In this document: piece after piece, positions 39,490 to 48,090 of the stretch
Layout of the letters: every line of letters starts with the position of its first letter
Position numbering within the stretch: position 1 is the stretch's first letter
From: an uncultured Paracoccaceae bacterium
Lineage (GTDB): Bacteria; Pseudomonadota; Alphaproteobacteria; Rhodobacterales; Rhodobacteraceae
NCBI GenBank assembly: GCA_947488175.1
Contig: CANKYO010000009.1
Coordinates: 124,001-188,000 of the forward strand
Reading direction: 5' to 3'
DNA length: 64,000 bases
Notes under the pieces: model-generated
The model's database searches: none
What the model was told of the DNA's origin: nothing
Seen by the model: only the letters and a program-made list of their open reading frames with translations
Made by a program: the position numbers and the translations under genes

Positions 39490-39590
39490 GACCAAGCAAC
39501 GTTCGGTGGTGTTTTAGGGGGTACGCAACACCCTTTTGGCACGAATCAGCGCGCGCGTCATTAATGCAGGGGTTTTCGCCGGAATGGCCT

Positions 39591-39633
39591 GTCGGCATCG
39601 CGTCGGCAAAACGTCGGACTTGCGTCGGACCCC
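39591..39633. repeat. Four GTCGG (CCGAC) sites at exact 11-bp spacing (array B)
   Basis: GTCGG starts at 39591, 39602, 39613 and 39624. Read on the minus strand this is GGGGT then four CCGAC units at 11-bp steps, ending CCGACAGGCC. That is the same plan as array A at 21538-21581, including two of the same spacers (GCAAG and GTTTT) in swapped order. It lies in the convergent gap after fabI. Confidence 0.8.
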
Positions 39634-39687
39634 TGACGACCATTTGGCCGGATTAACGCCCCGCGCGGTGCGAGTGTTAAGCCGCCG

Positions 39688-41466
39688 TTAGTATTCCAGA
39701 CCGAAAGCCGCGACATCAAGCGGCTGGTTGATACGCACATTCACCTGTTCGACCGGTCCACGCCGGAGCACCAGAACTGCGGATGGGTTGCCGTGGTAGT
39801 AATAGCTGACCTGATCCGAACCATCGTTTGTCCGCCCGGCAACGTGGAACCGTTGCAGCGGCAGCCCTTCAGCGTTAAGCGCAAAGACTGCGATTGTGCT
39901 ATCCTGATCGCGCCGCGATATACGTGCCCAGTCTTGGTCGCCAACGAGGCTTAGAAGCAGGGCGCCATCGACGGTCACCCGGTTGCCGGTCACTGATATC
40001 CCGGCAGGCAGTTGATCCAGCGTGAAGGTTTCGCGCGACAGCGCTGTCAGAATGTTCACCACAACCTCGCCCGTGACCCGTTCGGGCGGTTGAGGGAAAG
40101 CATCCGGTTCGAAGCGGATCGACGTCGCGCCGACGTCGTAAATCCGCCAGTCATCATGCGCGATATCGCGATTGGCCCGGCCAAAATCCATGTCGCCGGA
40201 TCGCTCCATCCGGCCAAATTCACCCATAAATACATCGCTGACACGAGGTGGCAGGATGTATCTGACCGCATCCCTGTCCTGCCAGACGGATAAGGCATTC
40301 TGGACCTCGCCCGCATCCCAGAGATCCGGCGTGTTGTCGGCTAGATACATCAGCTGTGGATCAATGATCTCGGACGGTTGTGAGAGATCGGGCAGATCGG
40401 CAATTTCGGCATTCGGTACAAAGACCGGCAGAACCAGATCGCGTGTCAGCGTCCGTGCCAGCCGAAAATCGGCAAGGTAGACATCAAGCGTGCCAATCTG
40501 GCCCTGAAAGCTGGAACGGGTGATCAACGCCGGCCCGCCATCCAGCAGACGCTCGGCCTGCTGCGCGGCATCGGGGGTATCGTCCAACGCGATGATATCC
40601 TCGATCGCTGTGCGAAATGCGTCGATATCAGCAACATCATTGCTGGTTTGTTTGATAGTTACAATCGGATGACCGTTACCATCGCGCGCGCCCAGATCCA
40701 CGGTCAGCATCCCGCCTTTGACCTGGCCGTCATCGGTGCGGTTGACCGTTACTTCGGCATATTGGGGCGTGATATCTGTAATCGTGACACGGTAGTCATC
40801 ATAGGTCTGGGTCGCACCGATGCGTGGTGCAGGAAATGACAACACCCGCAGATCAGATGGCACCTTTAGCTCTACCTGCAAATTGGCCCTGAGGGGAATG
40901 GCGCTGCCAGCCTTATCCCGTCCGAGAATATCGACGCCATCATATTGATTGGCCCGTGCCATCAACATATTTTCATGAGGTGCATTCTGCGGCTGCACAG
41001 TCAGCGTCCGGCCGTCGGACAATTCGACGGATTCCCAACGCACGACATCACCGAAACGGTAGCGTAAAGGTTTTTTGAGATTGATCTCTTTGGGATCAAG
41101 GCTGTCTTCCCAATTGGCCCGCAGACTATCGATATAGTTTTCGGCAAAACTGTTCAGGTCGGCGTAATGACCGATGGTCGCCATATCGTGGGGATCGTAG
41201 CTGACCCCAACGGGCGGATAGGCCCGATCCAGCAGAAGGCTGCGGGTGGAGACATAGGCGAAGTTGGCGGCAAACAAATGCTCTCCCACATCTTCGTTTT
41301 CCACGGCGCCCATGCGGTCATGCAGCGTTTCGAGATCTGCGTAAAACGCTTCTTCGGCGTTATATGCATCGACCTGACTGGGTGGAGATGTGAATTGCAG
41401 TGAGGCCCAGGTCGCGGCCCCTGCCACGGCGAGCCCGGCCACGAGGCCGATAATCGTCTTCTTCAA
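39688..41466 (-). CDS. Large exported protein of unknown function
   Basis: This 592-residue protein has a signal peptide or anchor (IIGLVAGLAVAGAATWASL). The rest is soluble and acidic, with an N-terminal helical region containing YDPHDMATIGHYADLNSFAE and a beta-rich middle (RVTITDITPQYAEVTVNRTD). A repeated EFG-like domain around IGTLDVYLADFRLARTLT and a C-terminal segment WARISRRDQDSTIAVFALNA follow. No enzymatic motif or cysteine is evident. It is monocistronic between fabI (convergent) and the FKBP gene. Confidence 0.65.
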   Translation of the reverse strand: MKKTIIGLVAGLAVAGAATWASLQFTSPPSQVDAYNAEEAFYADLETLHDRMGAVENEDVGEHLFAANFAYVSTRSLLLDRAYPPVGVSYDPHDMATIGHYADLNSFAENYIDSLRANWEDSLDPKEINLKKPLRYRFGDVVRWESVELSDGRTLTVQPQNAPHENMLMARANQYDGVDILGRDKAGSAIPLRANLQVELKVPSDLRVLSFPAPRIGATQTYDDYRVTITDITPQYAEVTVNRTDDGQVKGGMLTVDLGARDGNGHPIVTIKQTSNDVADIDAFRTAIEDIIALDDTPDAAQQAERLLDGGPALITRSSFQGQIGTLDVYLADFRLARTLTRDLVLPVFVPNAEIADLPDLSQPSEIIDPQLMYLADNTPDLWDAGEVQNALSVWQDRDAVRYILPPRVSDVFMGEFGRMERSGDMDFGRANRDIAHDDWRIYDVGATSIRFEPDAFPQPPERVTGEVVVNILTALSRETFTLDQLPAGISVTGNRVTVDGALLLSLVGDQDWARISRRDQDSTIAVFALNAEGLPLQRFHVAGRTNDGSDQVSYYYHGNPSAVLVLRRGPVEQVNVRINQPLDVAAFGLEY

Positions 41467-41525
41467 GGTCGTCTTTCCTCTGGCCGTCGACCCAACCTGG
41501 TCCGAATACTCACTAACAACACGTG

Positions 41526-41960
41526 CTAGGCCGCGTCGATTCCCATGATTTCGATGGCAAAGATCAGGTCCTTGCCCGCAAGCGGGTGGTTCGCGTCAAG
41601 CGTCACTTCTTCCTCGGTCACTTCGGTCACGGTCACCTGCACCACCTGCCCTTGCGGGGTCTGCATCTGCAGTTGCGTGCCGGGGTCAAGCGGGATGTTT
41701 TCGGGGATTTCGGAACGGGGCACAGCCTGCCGTGCGGCGGGGTTGCTGGCCCCATAGGCCTGATCGCAGGGCACTTCGACGGTTTTCTTGTCGCCCACCG
41801 CCATGCCGGGGATGGCCGCATCGAGGCCGGGGATGATCTGGCCGGAGCCGACGACGAATTCCAGCGGATCGCGCCCGTCGGAACTGTCGAAGGTTTCACC
41901 GTTTTTCAACGTGCCTGTGTAGTTGATCCGGACGGTATCGCCTGCTTTGGCCTGGCTCAT
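41526..41960 (-). CDS. FKBP-type peptidyl-prolyl isomerase (SlyD-like)
   Basis: This 144-residue cytoplasmic isomerase has the FKBP part (GDTVRINYTGTLKNGETFDS, EFVVGSGQIIPGLDAAIPGM, LIFAIEIMGID) with an inserted IF-type chaperone domain (ARQAVPRSEIPENIPLDPGT). TLDANHPLAGKDL is the typical SlyD-family junction. It lacks the His-rich metal-binding tail of E. coli SlyD. Start 41960 (MSQAKAGD) has AAAGAG upstream and fits homologs better than the frame start at 41999. Confidence 0.92.
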   Translation of the reverse strand: MSQAKAGDTVRINYTGTLKNGETFDSSDGRDPLEFVVGSGQIIPGLDAAIPGMAVGDKKTVEVPCDQAYGASNPAARQAVPRSEIPENIPLDPGTQLQMQTPQGQVVQVTVTEVTEEEVTLDANHPLAGKDLIFAIEIMGIDAA

Positions 41961-42091
41961 CGATATGCTCTTTTCATGCAAACTCTGGTTGCGCCGCACG
42001 CTACGCGCCCTGTCCTTTCATTGCAAACGCCTTTGCCCCCTTTTCCCCGACCTGTTGCCGTGACACGATGCCCATCAAGCAGGAGGGGTAA

Positions 42092-42769
42092 ATGCCGATC
42101 ACCACATGTGTTTTTGATGCCTATGGCACGTTGTTTGACGTGAACGCGGCGGCTGCACAGGCGGCTGAGGAACCGGCACATCAGGCGTTGGCCACCGTCT
42201 GGCCCGCGCTGGCCCGTGATTGGCGGCTGAAGCAGCTACAATACACCTGGTTGCGTGCCGTCGCCGGTCAGCATTGCGATTTCTGGCAGGTCACGCAGGA
42301 CGGTCTGGACTGGGCGATGGAGGCAAATGGATTGGCCGATGATGCCACCCGCGCCCGGTTGCTGGAACTCTACTGGGAACTGGCCGCCTACCGCGAAGTG
42401 CCCGCGATGTTGCAGACATTAAAGGATCGAGGCCTGGCGACCGCGATCCTGTCGAATGGCTCACCTGATATGCTGGACGGGGCGGTGTCATCTGCCGGGA
42501 TTGGCGAAGTGCTGGATGCCGTGCTGTCGGTGCAGTCCGTTGGCGTCTTCAAACCGCATGACAAGGTCTATGATCTGGTCGGCGACCATTTCGGTTGCGC
42601 TCGGTCCGAGGTGTTGTTCGTGTCCTCGAACGGGTGGGACGCGGCGGGCGCTGCGGGTTATGGCTTTCAGACCGTCTGGGTGAACCGCGCGGGCGAGCCG
42701 ATGGACCGGCTTTATGCCTCACCCACACATGTCTTGTCTGACCTGACCAAGATACCGGAGCTTGTCTGA
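42092..42769 (+). CDS. Haloacid dehalogenase type II (HAD superfamily)
   Basis: This 225-residue enzyme has the nucleophile Asp10 in VFDAYGTLFDV, motif II ILSNGSPDML, the lysine in GVFKPHDKVYDL and the FVSSNGWDAAGAAGYGF block with paired acidic residue. This pattern is that of (S)-2-haloacid dehalogenases, which hydrolyse 2-haloalkanoates to 2-hydroxy acids; true substrate unproven. It is the first gene of a four-gene unit with overlapping stops and starts (42092-45751). Confidence 0.92.
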   Translation: MPITTCVFDAYGTLFDVNAAAAQAAEEPAHQALATVWPALARDWRLKQLQYTWLRAVAGQHCDFWQVTQDGLDWAMEANGLADDATRARLLELYWELAAYREVPAMLQTLKDRGLATAILSNGSPDMLDGAVSSAGIGEVLDAVLSVQSVGVFKPHDKVYDLVGDHFGCARSEVLFVSSNGWDAAGAAGYGFQTVWVNRAGEPMDRLYASPTHVLSDLTKIPELV

Positions 42770-43587
42770 TGCCCTATTTTCAAAGCAACGATGGTGTGCC
42801 GCTGCACTATCTGGATGAGGGGGAAGGTCTGCCCGTGATCGCACTGGCCGGGCTGACCCGCAATGCAGCCGATTTCGATCACGTCGCCCCGCATTTGCCG
42901 GTCCGCCTGATCCGGCCTGACTATCGTGGTCGGGGCAAATCCGACTGGGCGGATTACACCACCTACACCATCCCGCAGGAAACGGAGGATGTTCTGGCGC
43001 TGATGGACTATCTGGGGTTGGACAAAGCCGCGATCCTTGGAACCTCGCGCGGGGGCCTGATCGCGATGATGCTGGCGGCCACGGCCAAGGACCGCCTGAT
43101 CGGGGTCGCCCTGAACGATATTGGCCCTGAAATTTCGCCGGTAGGTCTCGAGATCATCAAGAATTACATCGGTCGCCCACCCGCGCAGAAAACTTATGCC
43201 GAAGCGGCCGAATTTCGGGCGCGCAATTGGGTTCATTTCAAGAACGTGCCACTGTCGCGCTGGCTGGCCGAGGTAAAGGCGCATTACGAGGAGACGCCGG
43301 AGGGGCTGGTCCTGCGCTATGATCCCAAGCTGCGCGATGCGGTGCTGGAAGCGGGTGCACAACCGGCGCCGGACCTGTGGCCGCTCTTTGATGCGCTTCA
43401 CGGTCTACCGCTCGCGTTGATCCGCGGGGCAAACTCGGACCTGCTGACCGCAGCTACAGCAGACAAGATGGAGGAACGTCGCGCAGATATGATCCGCGTT
43501 GATGTGCCGGGGCGTGGCCATGTGCCGTTTCTGGATGAGCCCGAGGCGCTGGATGCCTTGCATCGCTGGCTGGAGAGACTGCATTGA
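42769..43587 (+). CDS. Alpha/beta hydrolase
   Basis: This 272-residue protein has the nucleophile elbow GTSRGG, an oxyanion-type HYLDEGEG start and RPDYRGRGKSDW, the acid in LIRGANSDLL and the histidine in GRGHVPFLDEPEAL. Substrate is unknown. Its ATG shares one base with the stop of the HAD gene, and its stop overlaps the dehydratase start, so it is tightly coupled in the operon. Confidence 0.9.
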   Translation: MPYFQSNDGVPLHYLDEGEGLPVIALAGLTRNAADFDHVAPHLPVRLIRPDYRGRGKSDWADYTTYTIPQETEDVLALMDYLGLDKAAILGTSRGGLIAMMLAATAKDRLIGVALNDIGPEISPVGLEIIKNYIGRPPAQKTYAEAAEFRARNWVHFKNVPLSRWLAEVKAHYEETPEGLVLRYDPKLRDAVLEAGAQPAPDLWPLFDALHGLPLALIRGANSDLLTAATADKMEERRADMIRVDVPGRGHVPFLDEPEALDALHRWLERLH

Positions 43588-44555
43588 ATATCGAAATGAT
43601 CCGCGCCGCGGCAAAGCGGCTGGAGGGGCATGCGCGGCGCACACCGATCCTGACATCACCTTTTCTGGATGAGATTGCGGGGCGGCGGGTTCTTGTGAAG
43701 CCGGAGTGCTTGCAACATACCGGATCGTTCAAGTTTCGCGGCGGCTGGTCGGCGATTTCCGCGCTGACGGACAATGCCTTGAAAACCGGGGTGATCGCCT
43801 TTTCCAGCGGGAACCATGCGCAAGGGGTGGCCCTGGCGGCCCGCGAACATGGTGCGCCTGCGGTGATCGTGATGCCGTCGGATGCGCCTGCAATCAAGAT
43901 CGCCAATACGCGGGCTTTGGGGGCAGAAGTGGTGCTGTATGACCGCGCGACCGAAGATCGTGACGCGATTGGCGCGCGGCTGGCCCAGGAACGCGGGCTG
44001 ACACTGGTGAAACCGTTTGACGAACCCCAGGTGATCGCCGGGCAAGGCACCTGCGGGCTGGAGATTGCCGAAGACATGAACGCCCTGGGCATCACCGACG
44101 CTGATGTAGCCGTCTGTTGCGGTGGTGGCGGGCTGACATCGGGCATCGCATTGGCACTGGCGGCGGATGCGCCGGGGCTGCGGGTTCGCCCGGTGGAACC
44201 GGAAGGGTTTGATGATGTGACCCGGTCGCTGGTCAGCGGGAAGATCGAGCGGAATGCGCGCACCTCTGGTTCGCTTTGCGACGCCATCATCACGCCGCAG
44301 CCGGGTGAGATCACCTTTCCCATCATGCAGGCCCATTGCGGGCCAGGTGTGGTGGTGACCGAGGAGGAATGCCTCCGCACCGTCGGCCTTGCCTTTGAGA
44401 GGCTCAAAATCGTGGTCGAACCCGGCGGTGCAGCCGCGCTGGCGGCCGCCCTGTTCCACCCGGACGCATTTGAAGGCGATGCGATTATTGCCGTGGCCAC
44501 GGGCGGCAATGTTGACCCGGATGTCTTTGCCAAAGCTTTGGAGACCTTGAATTGA
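43584..44555 (+). CDS. PLP-dependent threonine/serine dehydratase-like protein
   Basis: This 323-residue fold-type II enzyme has the Schiff-base lysine in TGSFKFRGGW (about residue 50), SSGNHAQGVALAA for phosphate binding, CCGGGGLTSGIAL tetraglycine loop and the AVATGGN end. There is no regulatory ACT domain, so it corresponds to catabolic or racemase-type enzymes. The most likely start is TTG at 43584, overlapping the previous stop (TTGA); an ATG four codons later is the alternative. Confidence 0.9.
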   Translation: MNIEMIRAAAKRLEGHARRTPILTSPFLDEIAGRRVLVKPECLQHTGSFKFRGGWSAISALTDNALKTGVIAFSSGNHAQGVALAAREHGAPAVIVMPSDAPAIKIANTRALGAEVVLYDRATEDRDAIGARLAQERGLTLVKPFDEPQVIAGQGTCGLEIAEDMNALGITDADVAVCCGGGGLTSGIALALAADAPGLRVRPVEPEGFDDVTRSLVSGKIERNARTSGSLCDAIITPQPGEITFPIMQAHCGPGVVVTEEECLRTVGLAFERLKIVVEPGGAAALAAALFHPDAFEGDAIIAVATGGNVDPDVFAKALETLN

Positions 44556-45751
44556 CCCGTTTCACCATCGCCAGTTTCAACGTCAAGAACCTGATCGAGG
44601 CTGATCAGGAGTATTACAAGTTCGAGGAATACACCCCCGAGGAATATGCCTGGAAACGCGCATGGATGGCCGACCAGTTGCTGACCATGAATGCGGATAT
44701 CGTGTGTTTTCAGGAGATTTTCAGCGAGGACGCCCTGCGCGATGTGGTCATTGAGACCGATGAACTTGGGCTGGCCGCGAACGAGGCGAACATCCCCGAC
44801 CGGTCCAAAGGCTATGCGCGCAAGGCGATTTTCCGCAAGCTGGCCTATGAACCCTATACCGAGGCAGCACTGGCCTTTGCCCCGAATGTCTTTGATGGGG
44901 AACCGGGCCAGCGGCGGCCCGGTGTCGCGATCCTGTCGCGGTTCGGGTTCGAAGGGTTGCCGGAGGTTATTCAGGAATTGCCCAGACCGCTGGCGATCCC
45001 GTTCACCGATCTGGACGGGGATGAAGGCGGCCATTACCGGATCAAACGCCTCAGTCGCCCGGTGCTGAAAGTACGGATCAAACTGGGTGAGACGGTCGTG
45101 ACCGTCTTCAACTGCCACCTGAAATCAAAACTGGGCGAACTGCCCCGGCCGGAAGGTGCGCCCTTTCCGCCCGCCGCCGATCTGGTGAATTACGATCCGG
45201 CCACCCGGGCCATGGGGTCTCTGCGGTCCGGCCTGCGTCGCATGGCCGAGGCGTGGGTGCTGCGCAATGCCATTCTGGACGAGTTGAAGGCAGGCAACCC
45301 GGTGATGGTGCTGGGTGATTTCAACGATAGCGAACATGCGGTCAGTTCCGAGATCATCACCGGTGAGGCCCCGTTCCGCAATTACGCCTGGATGCGCCGC
45401 CACGATGCCGAAACCCGGCGGGACCGGTACACGGATGAGGAAAACGAGATCATTCAGGAGAATATCGGTGCCGTGCGCCTCTATTCTGCCGAGAAGCTGT
45501 TCGTGCGCAAATCGCTGCGCGATATGGTCTATACTTCGGCCTTTGGCGGCGTGTTCGAAAGTATCGACCAGATCCTGATGTCACGCCATTTTCACCCTGA
45601 TTTTGCAGGCAAACTGGGCGAGATGGAATATTTCAGCGTCTTCAACGATCACCTGACCGACGGATCGCATCCGGAGGCCCCTTATAACAAGCTCGCCTCG
45701 GACCACGGGCAGATCATGGCACATATGCTGATTGGTGATCCGGATGACTAA
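44552..45751 (+). CDS. Endonuclease/exonuclease/phosphatase (EEP) family protein
   Basis: This 399-residue protein is of the DNase I/exonuclease III fold: IASFNVKNL at the start, FQEIF (metal-binding Glu), VFNCHLKSK, VLGDFNDSEH and the terminal SDHGQIMAHM with the catalytic histidine. It could be a nuclease or a phosphodiesterase; substrate unknown. Starts with TTG, again overlapping the previous stop as TTGA. Last gene of the operon. Confidence 0.9.
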   Translation: MTRFTIASFNVKNLIEADQEYYKFEEYTPEEYAWKRAWMADQLLTMNADIVCFQEIFSEDALRDVVIETDELGLAANEANIPDRSKGYARKAIFRKLAYEPYTEAALAFAPNVFDGEPGQRRPGVAILSRFGFEGLPEVIQELPRPLAIPFTDLDGDEGGHYRIKRLSRPVLKVRIKLGETVVTVFNCHLKSKLGELPRPEGAPFPPAADLVNYDPATRAMGSLRSGLRRMAEAWVLRNAILDELKAGNPVMVLGDFNDSEHAVSSEIITGEAPFRNYAWMRRHDAETRRDRYTDEENEIIQENIGAVRLYSAEKLFVRKSLRDMVYTSAFGGVFESIDQILMSRHFHPDFAGKLGEMEYFSVFNDHLTDGSHPEAPYNKLASDHGQIMAHMLIGDPDD

Positions 45752-45910
45752 CCTGTCCAAAAGTACAGGTTGCCCGGAATCACATATTCCATGTTTCTGT
45801 TATGTGGGAGGGTTGTTTGTGATCGCCATGCGCTGGTCACGACAACAAGTGAAAGCCGCGCCGGGAAGGGACACCCATGCGCGGCTTGAGCTTTTCTGAG
45901 GCGGGATTTC

Positions 45911-46708
45911 ATGAGAATTGACCGGCAGGGTGTGGCGCTGAACGTGCAGGTTGACGGGCCAGATGATGGCCCGATGATCATGTTTGCCAATTCGCTCGGC
46001 TCGAACTTGCAGCTATGGGATCAGGTGGTGGCCTTGCTGCCGGATGGGCTGCGCGTGGTGCGTTATGACATGCGTGGTCATGGCGGATCGGACGCGCCGG
46101 AGGGGCCGTATACAATGGGCCAGCTGGTCAGCGATGCAGAGGCTGTGTGTGATGCGCTGGAGGTCCGCGATTGCCTGTTTGTCGGGCTGTCGGTCGGCGG
46201 CATGGTGGCCCAGGGTCTGGCCGTCAAGCGCCCCGACATCATCCGTGCCATGGTCCTGTCCAACACCGCAGCCAAGATTGGAAACGGCACGTTCTGGCAG
46301 GATCGCATCGCCAATATTGAGCGGGTGGGTCTTGACGGTATCGCCGACGAGGTGATGACACGCTGGTTTGGCCGCGATTTCCTTGCCACTCCGGCGGTAG
46401 CACGATGGCGCAAGATGCTGCTGCAAACCCCGCAACACGGGTATGTCGGCGTTTGCGCCGCGATTGCGGGCACGGATTTCTATACGCCGACAAGTGGTCT
46501 GCGCCTGCCCACGCTGGGCATTGCCGGATCAGAGGACGCCACCACCCCACCCGATCTGGTGCGCGAAACGGTCGATCTGATCCCCGGATCGCGATTTGCA
46601 CTGATGCGGCGGGCGGGGCATTTGCCATGTGTGGAGGACCCGCAGGGATACGCCGCCCTGCTGCATCAATTCATGGCCGAGACCGGGCACCTGACCCCGG
46701 ATCCTTGA
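45911..46708 (+). CDS. pcaD: 3-oxoadipate enol-lactonase
   Basis: This 265-residue alpha/beta hydrolase hydrolyses 3-oxoadipate enol-lactone in the protocatechuate branch of the beta-ketoadipate pathway. Landmarks are FANSLGSNLQLWDQV, RYDMRGHGGSD, the nucleophile GLSVGGMVAQGLA and ANSDAT-type acid region IAGSEDATTPP, with histidine in RRAGHLPCVEDP. No other pca gene is adjacent. The 3' end overlaps the convergent globin gene by 38 bp. Confidence 0.87.
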   Translation: MRIDRQGVALNVQVDGPDDGPMIMFANSLGSNLQLWDQVVALLPDGLRVVRYDMRGHGGSDAPEGPYTMGQLVSDAEAVCDALEVRDCLFVGLSVGGMVAQGLAVKRPDIIRAMVLSNTAAKIGNGTFWQDRIANIERVGLDGIADEVMTRWFGRDFLATPAVARWRKMLLQTPQHGYVGVCAAIAGTDFYTPTSGLRLPTLGIAGSEDATTPPDLVRETVDLIPGSRFALMRRAGHLPCVEDPQGYAALLHQFMAETGHLTPDP

Positions 46709-47129
46709 TCCCCAGCCTTGCGCGAAGCTCCACTTTGGGCACATGGGAATTGGCCTGCACGTCCCGGCTGACCCTATCGATGAAACGATCAAAAGGGCCC
46801 AGAAAGCGTTCGTCGATCTGCACCCGCGCGGCCACATCCCGCATCAAGTTCACCCACCTGGCCCGTTGCGCGTCGGTAATATGCATGCTGACATGTTTCC
46901 AAATCACGAACCGCAAATCGCCCCTTTCGGTCAGATAATCCTGCGGGCCGCCAAAGATCACCGAAAACCAGCCAGCAAGATAATTCGCGTGATCGGCGTC
47001 GCCATTGGTGAACAACGGCGACAGGAGCGGGTCGACGACGGCCTTTTCATAAAATGCCGTTGTCATTGCAGTGATGCGATCCGCGCCACCGGCCACATCA
47101 TAAAGTGTCATGGGTTGATGTATGGTCAT
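46671..47129 (-). CDS. Truncated hemoglobin, group II-like
   Basis: This 152-residue 2-over-2 globin has FYEKAVVDPLLSPLF, WFSVIFGGPQDYL, the proximal histidine in IWKHVSMHITDAQRARW and a C-terminal helix. It binds heme and probably oxygen or NO in the cytoplasm. The ATG at 47129 overlaps the stop of the upstream SDR gene (ATGA), so they form an operon opposite the LysR gene. Confidence 0.88.
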   Translation of the reverse strand: MTIHQPMTLYDVAGGADRITAMTTAFYEKAVVDPLLSPLFTNGDADHANYLAGWFSVIFGGPQDYLTERGDLRFVIWKHVSMHITDAQRARWVNLMRDVAARVQIDERFLGPFDRFIDRVSRDVQANSHVPKVELRARLGIKDPGSGARSRP

Positions 47130-47998
47130 TTGGCGGCACCTTCGGCCAGCGATCTGATGGCCCCGCGCAGGGTGTCTGCATTGGCAATTGGCGTCCAACC
47201 AAAGGTGTCGCGCGCCACGTCACCCGAGAAATGCTGGCTCATGCCGAATGCCGCGGCGAACATCCCATAGGACTGTTGCGCCTCTTCATCGGTGGCGGCG
47301 CGAACAGGCAGGTTCAGGGCCGCACCGATTTCTTGCGCAAAATCGGCCATCGAAACCGACCGGTCGGCAGCAAAGATCGGCCCGCTTGGGCCATCCTCGC
47401 TGGCAACGGCCGCAACAAGCAATCTGCCGAAATCATCGACATGGACGGTTGACCAGATTTGGCTGCCATCACCGACATATAGCACTGCTCCGCTTGCGCG
47501 CGCGGCGCCGACCATGGCCTGCGGGATCACCGCGCCGGGGCCGCCATAGACCAGCGACCCGAACACGACATGGGTGTGGACCCGCCCGTTCCCCGCATCA
47601 AGGATCGCCTGATCCAACGCGGCGCGCCCCGCCAGCGGGGGCGGCGGGTTCAGCGTCGTTGGGTTGGCCGGGTCATGGGTGGTGGGGCCAAAAACAATCG
47701 TGCCGCCATGGGCTACGAAGCGGCCGCCATCGGGCAGCCCTTCGATCATGGCCAGGGCGGCGGCCTGGCTGACCGGCCAGAAATCAGGATTATCGCTGGC
47801 CGCCGCATGAATGACTGCATCAACACCTGACGCCGCCTTGTGCAGGCCATCAAGGTCGGTCAGGTCCACGGCGACGTCATGATCTCCCAAGGCGCTGCCC
47901 GGTCGCTTGACCACGATAGGTGTATGGCCCGCGTCGACCAACGCCTTGCGGGCCGCTGACCCGATGAAACCTGTCGATCCTGTGATAAGCACACGCAT
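47126..47998 (-). CDS. NAD(P)-dependent epimerase/dehydratase (extended SDR)
   Basis: This 290-residue protein has the Rossmann motif LITGSTGFIGSAARKAL, VDLTDLDGL and AVIHAAASDN typical of atypical/extended SDRs. The usual YxxxK is not clear (PPLAGRAALDQAIL occupies that area), so it may be an atypical NADP-binding protein. Start at 47998 has AGGAG upstream. It is coupled to the globin gene and divergent from the LysR gene. Confidence 0.85.
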   Translation of the reverse strand: MRVLITGSTGFIGSAARKALVDAGHTPIVVKRPGSALGDHDVAVDLTDLDGLHKAASGVDAVIHAAASDNPDFWPVSQAAALAMIEGLPDGGRFVAHGGTIVFGPTTHDPANPTTLNPPPPLAGRAALDQAILDAGNGRVHTHVVFGSLVYGGPGAVIPQAMVGAARASGAVLYVGDGSQIWSTVHVDDFGRLLVAAVASEDGPSGPIFAADRSVSMADFAQEIGAALNLPVRAATDEEAQQSYGMFAAAFGMSQHFSGDVARDTFGWTPIANADTLRGAIRSLAEGAAK

Positions 47999-48073
47999 AT
48001 CAATTCTCCTGTTTGCTGGCCTCAAGATAGCGGTCACGCAAATCGGATAAAGACTTGCTATTTCGGAATAATA

Positions 48074-48089
48074 ATCCCAAAAATGGGAT
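48074..48089. promoter_or_regulatory. Candidate LysR operator
   Basis: Inverted repeat ATCCC-N6-GGGAT just before the LysR start codon at 48091 and within the 92-bp divergent region shared with the SDR-globin operon. Position is right for autoregulation; no binding data. Confidence 0.4.
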
Positions 48090-48090
48090 A

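Noticed and set aside
43454..45118. 554-codon minus-strand frame
   Set aside because: It lies opposite the dehydratase and EEP genes; the translation shows no family motif.
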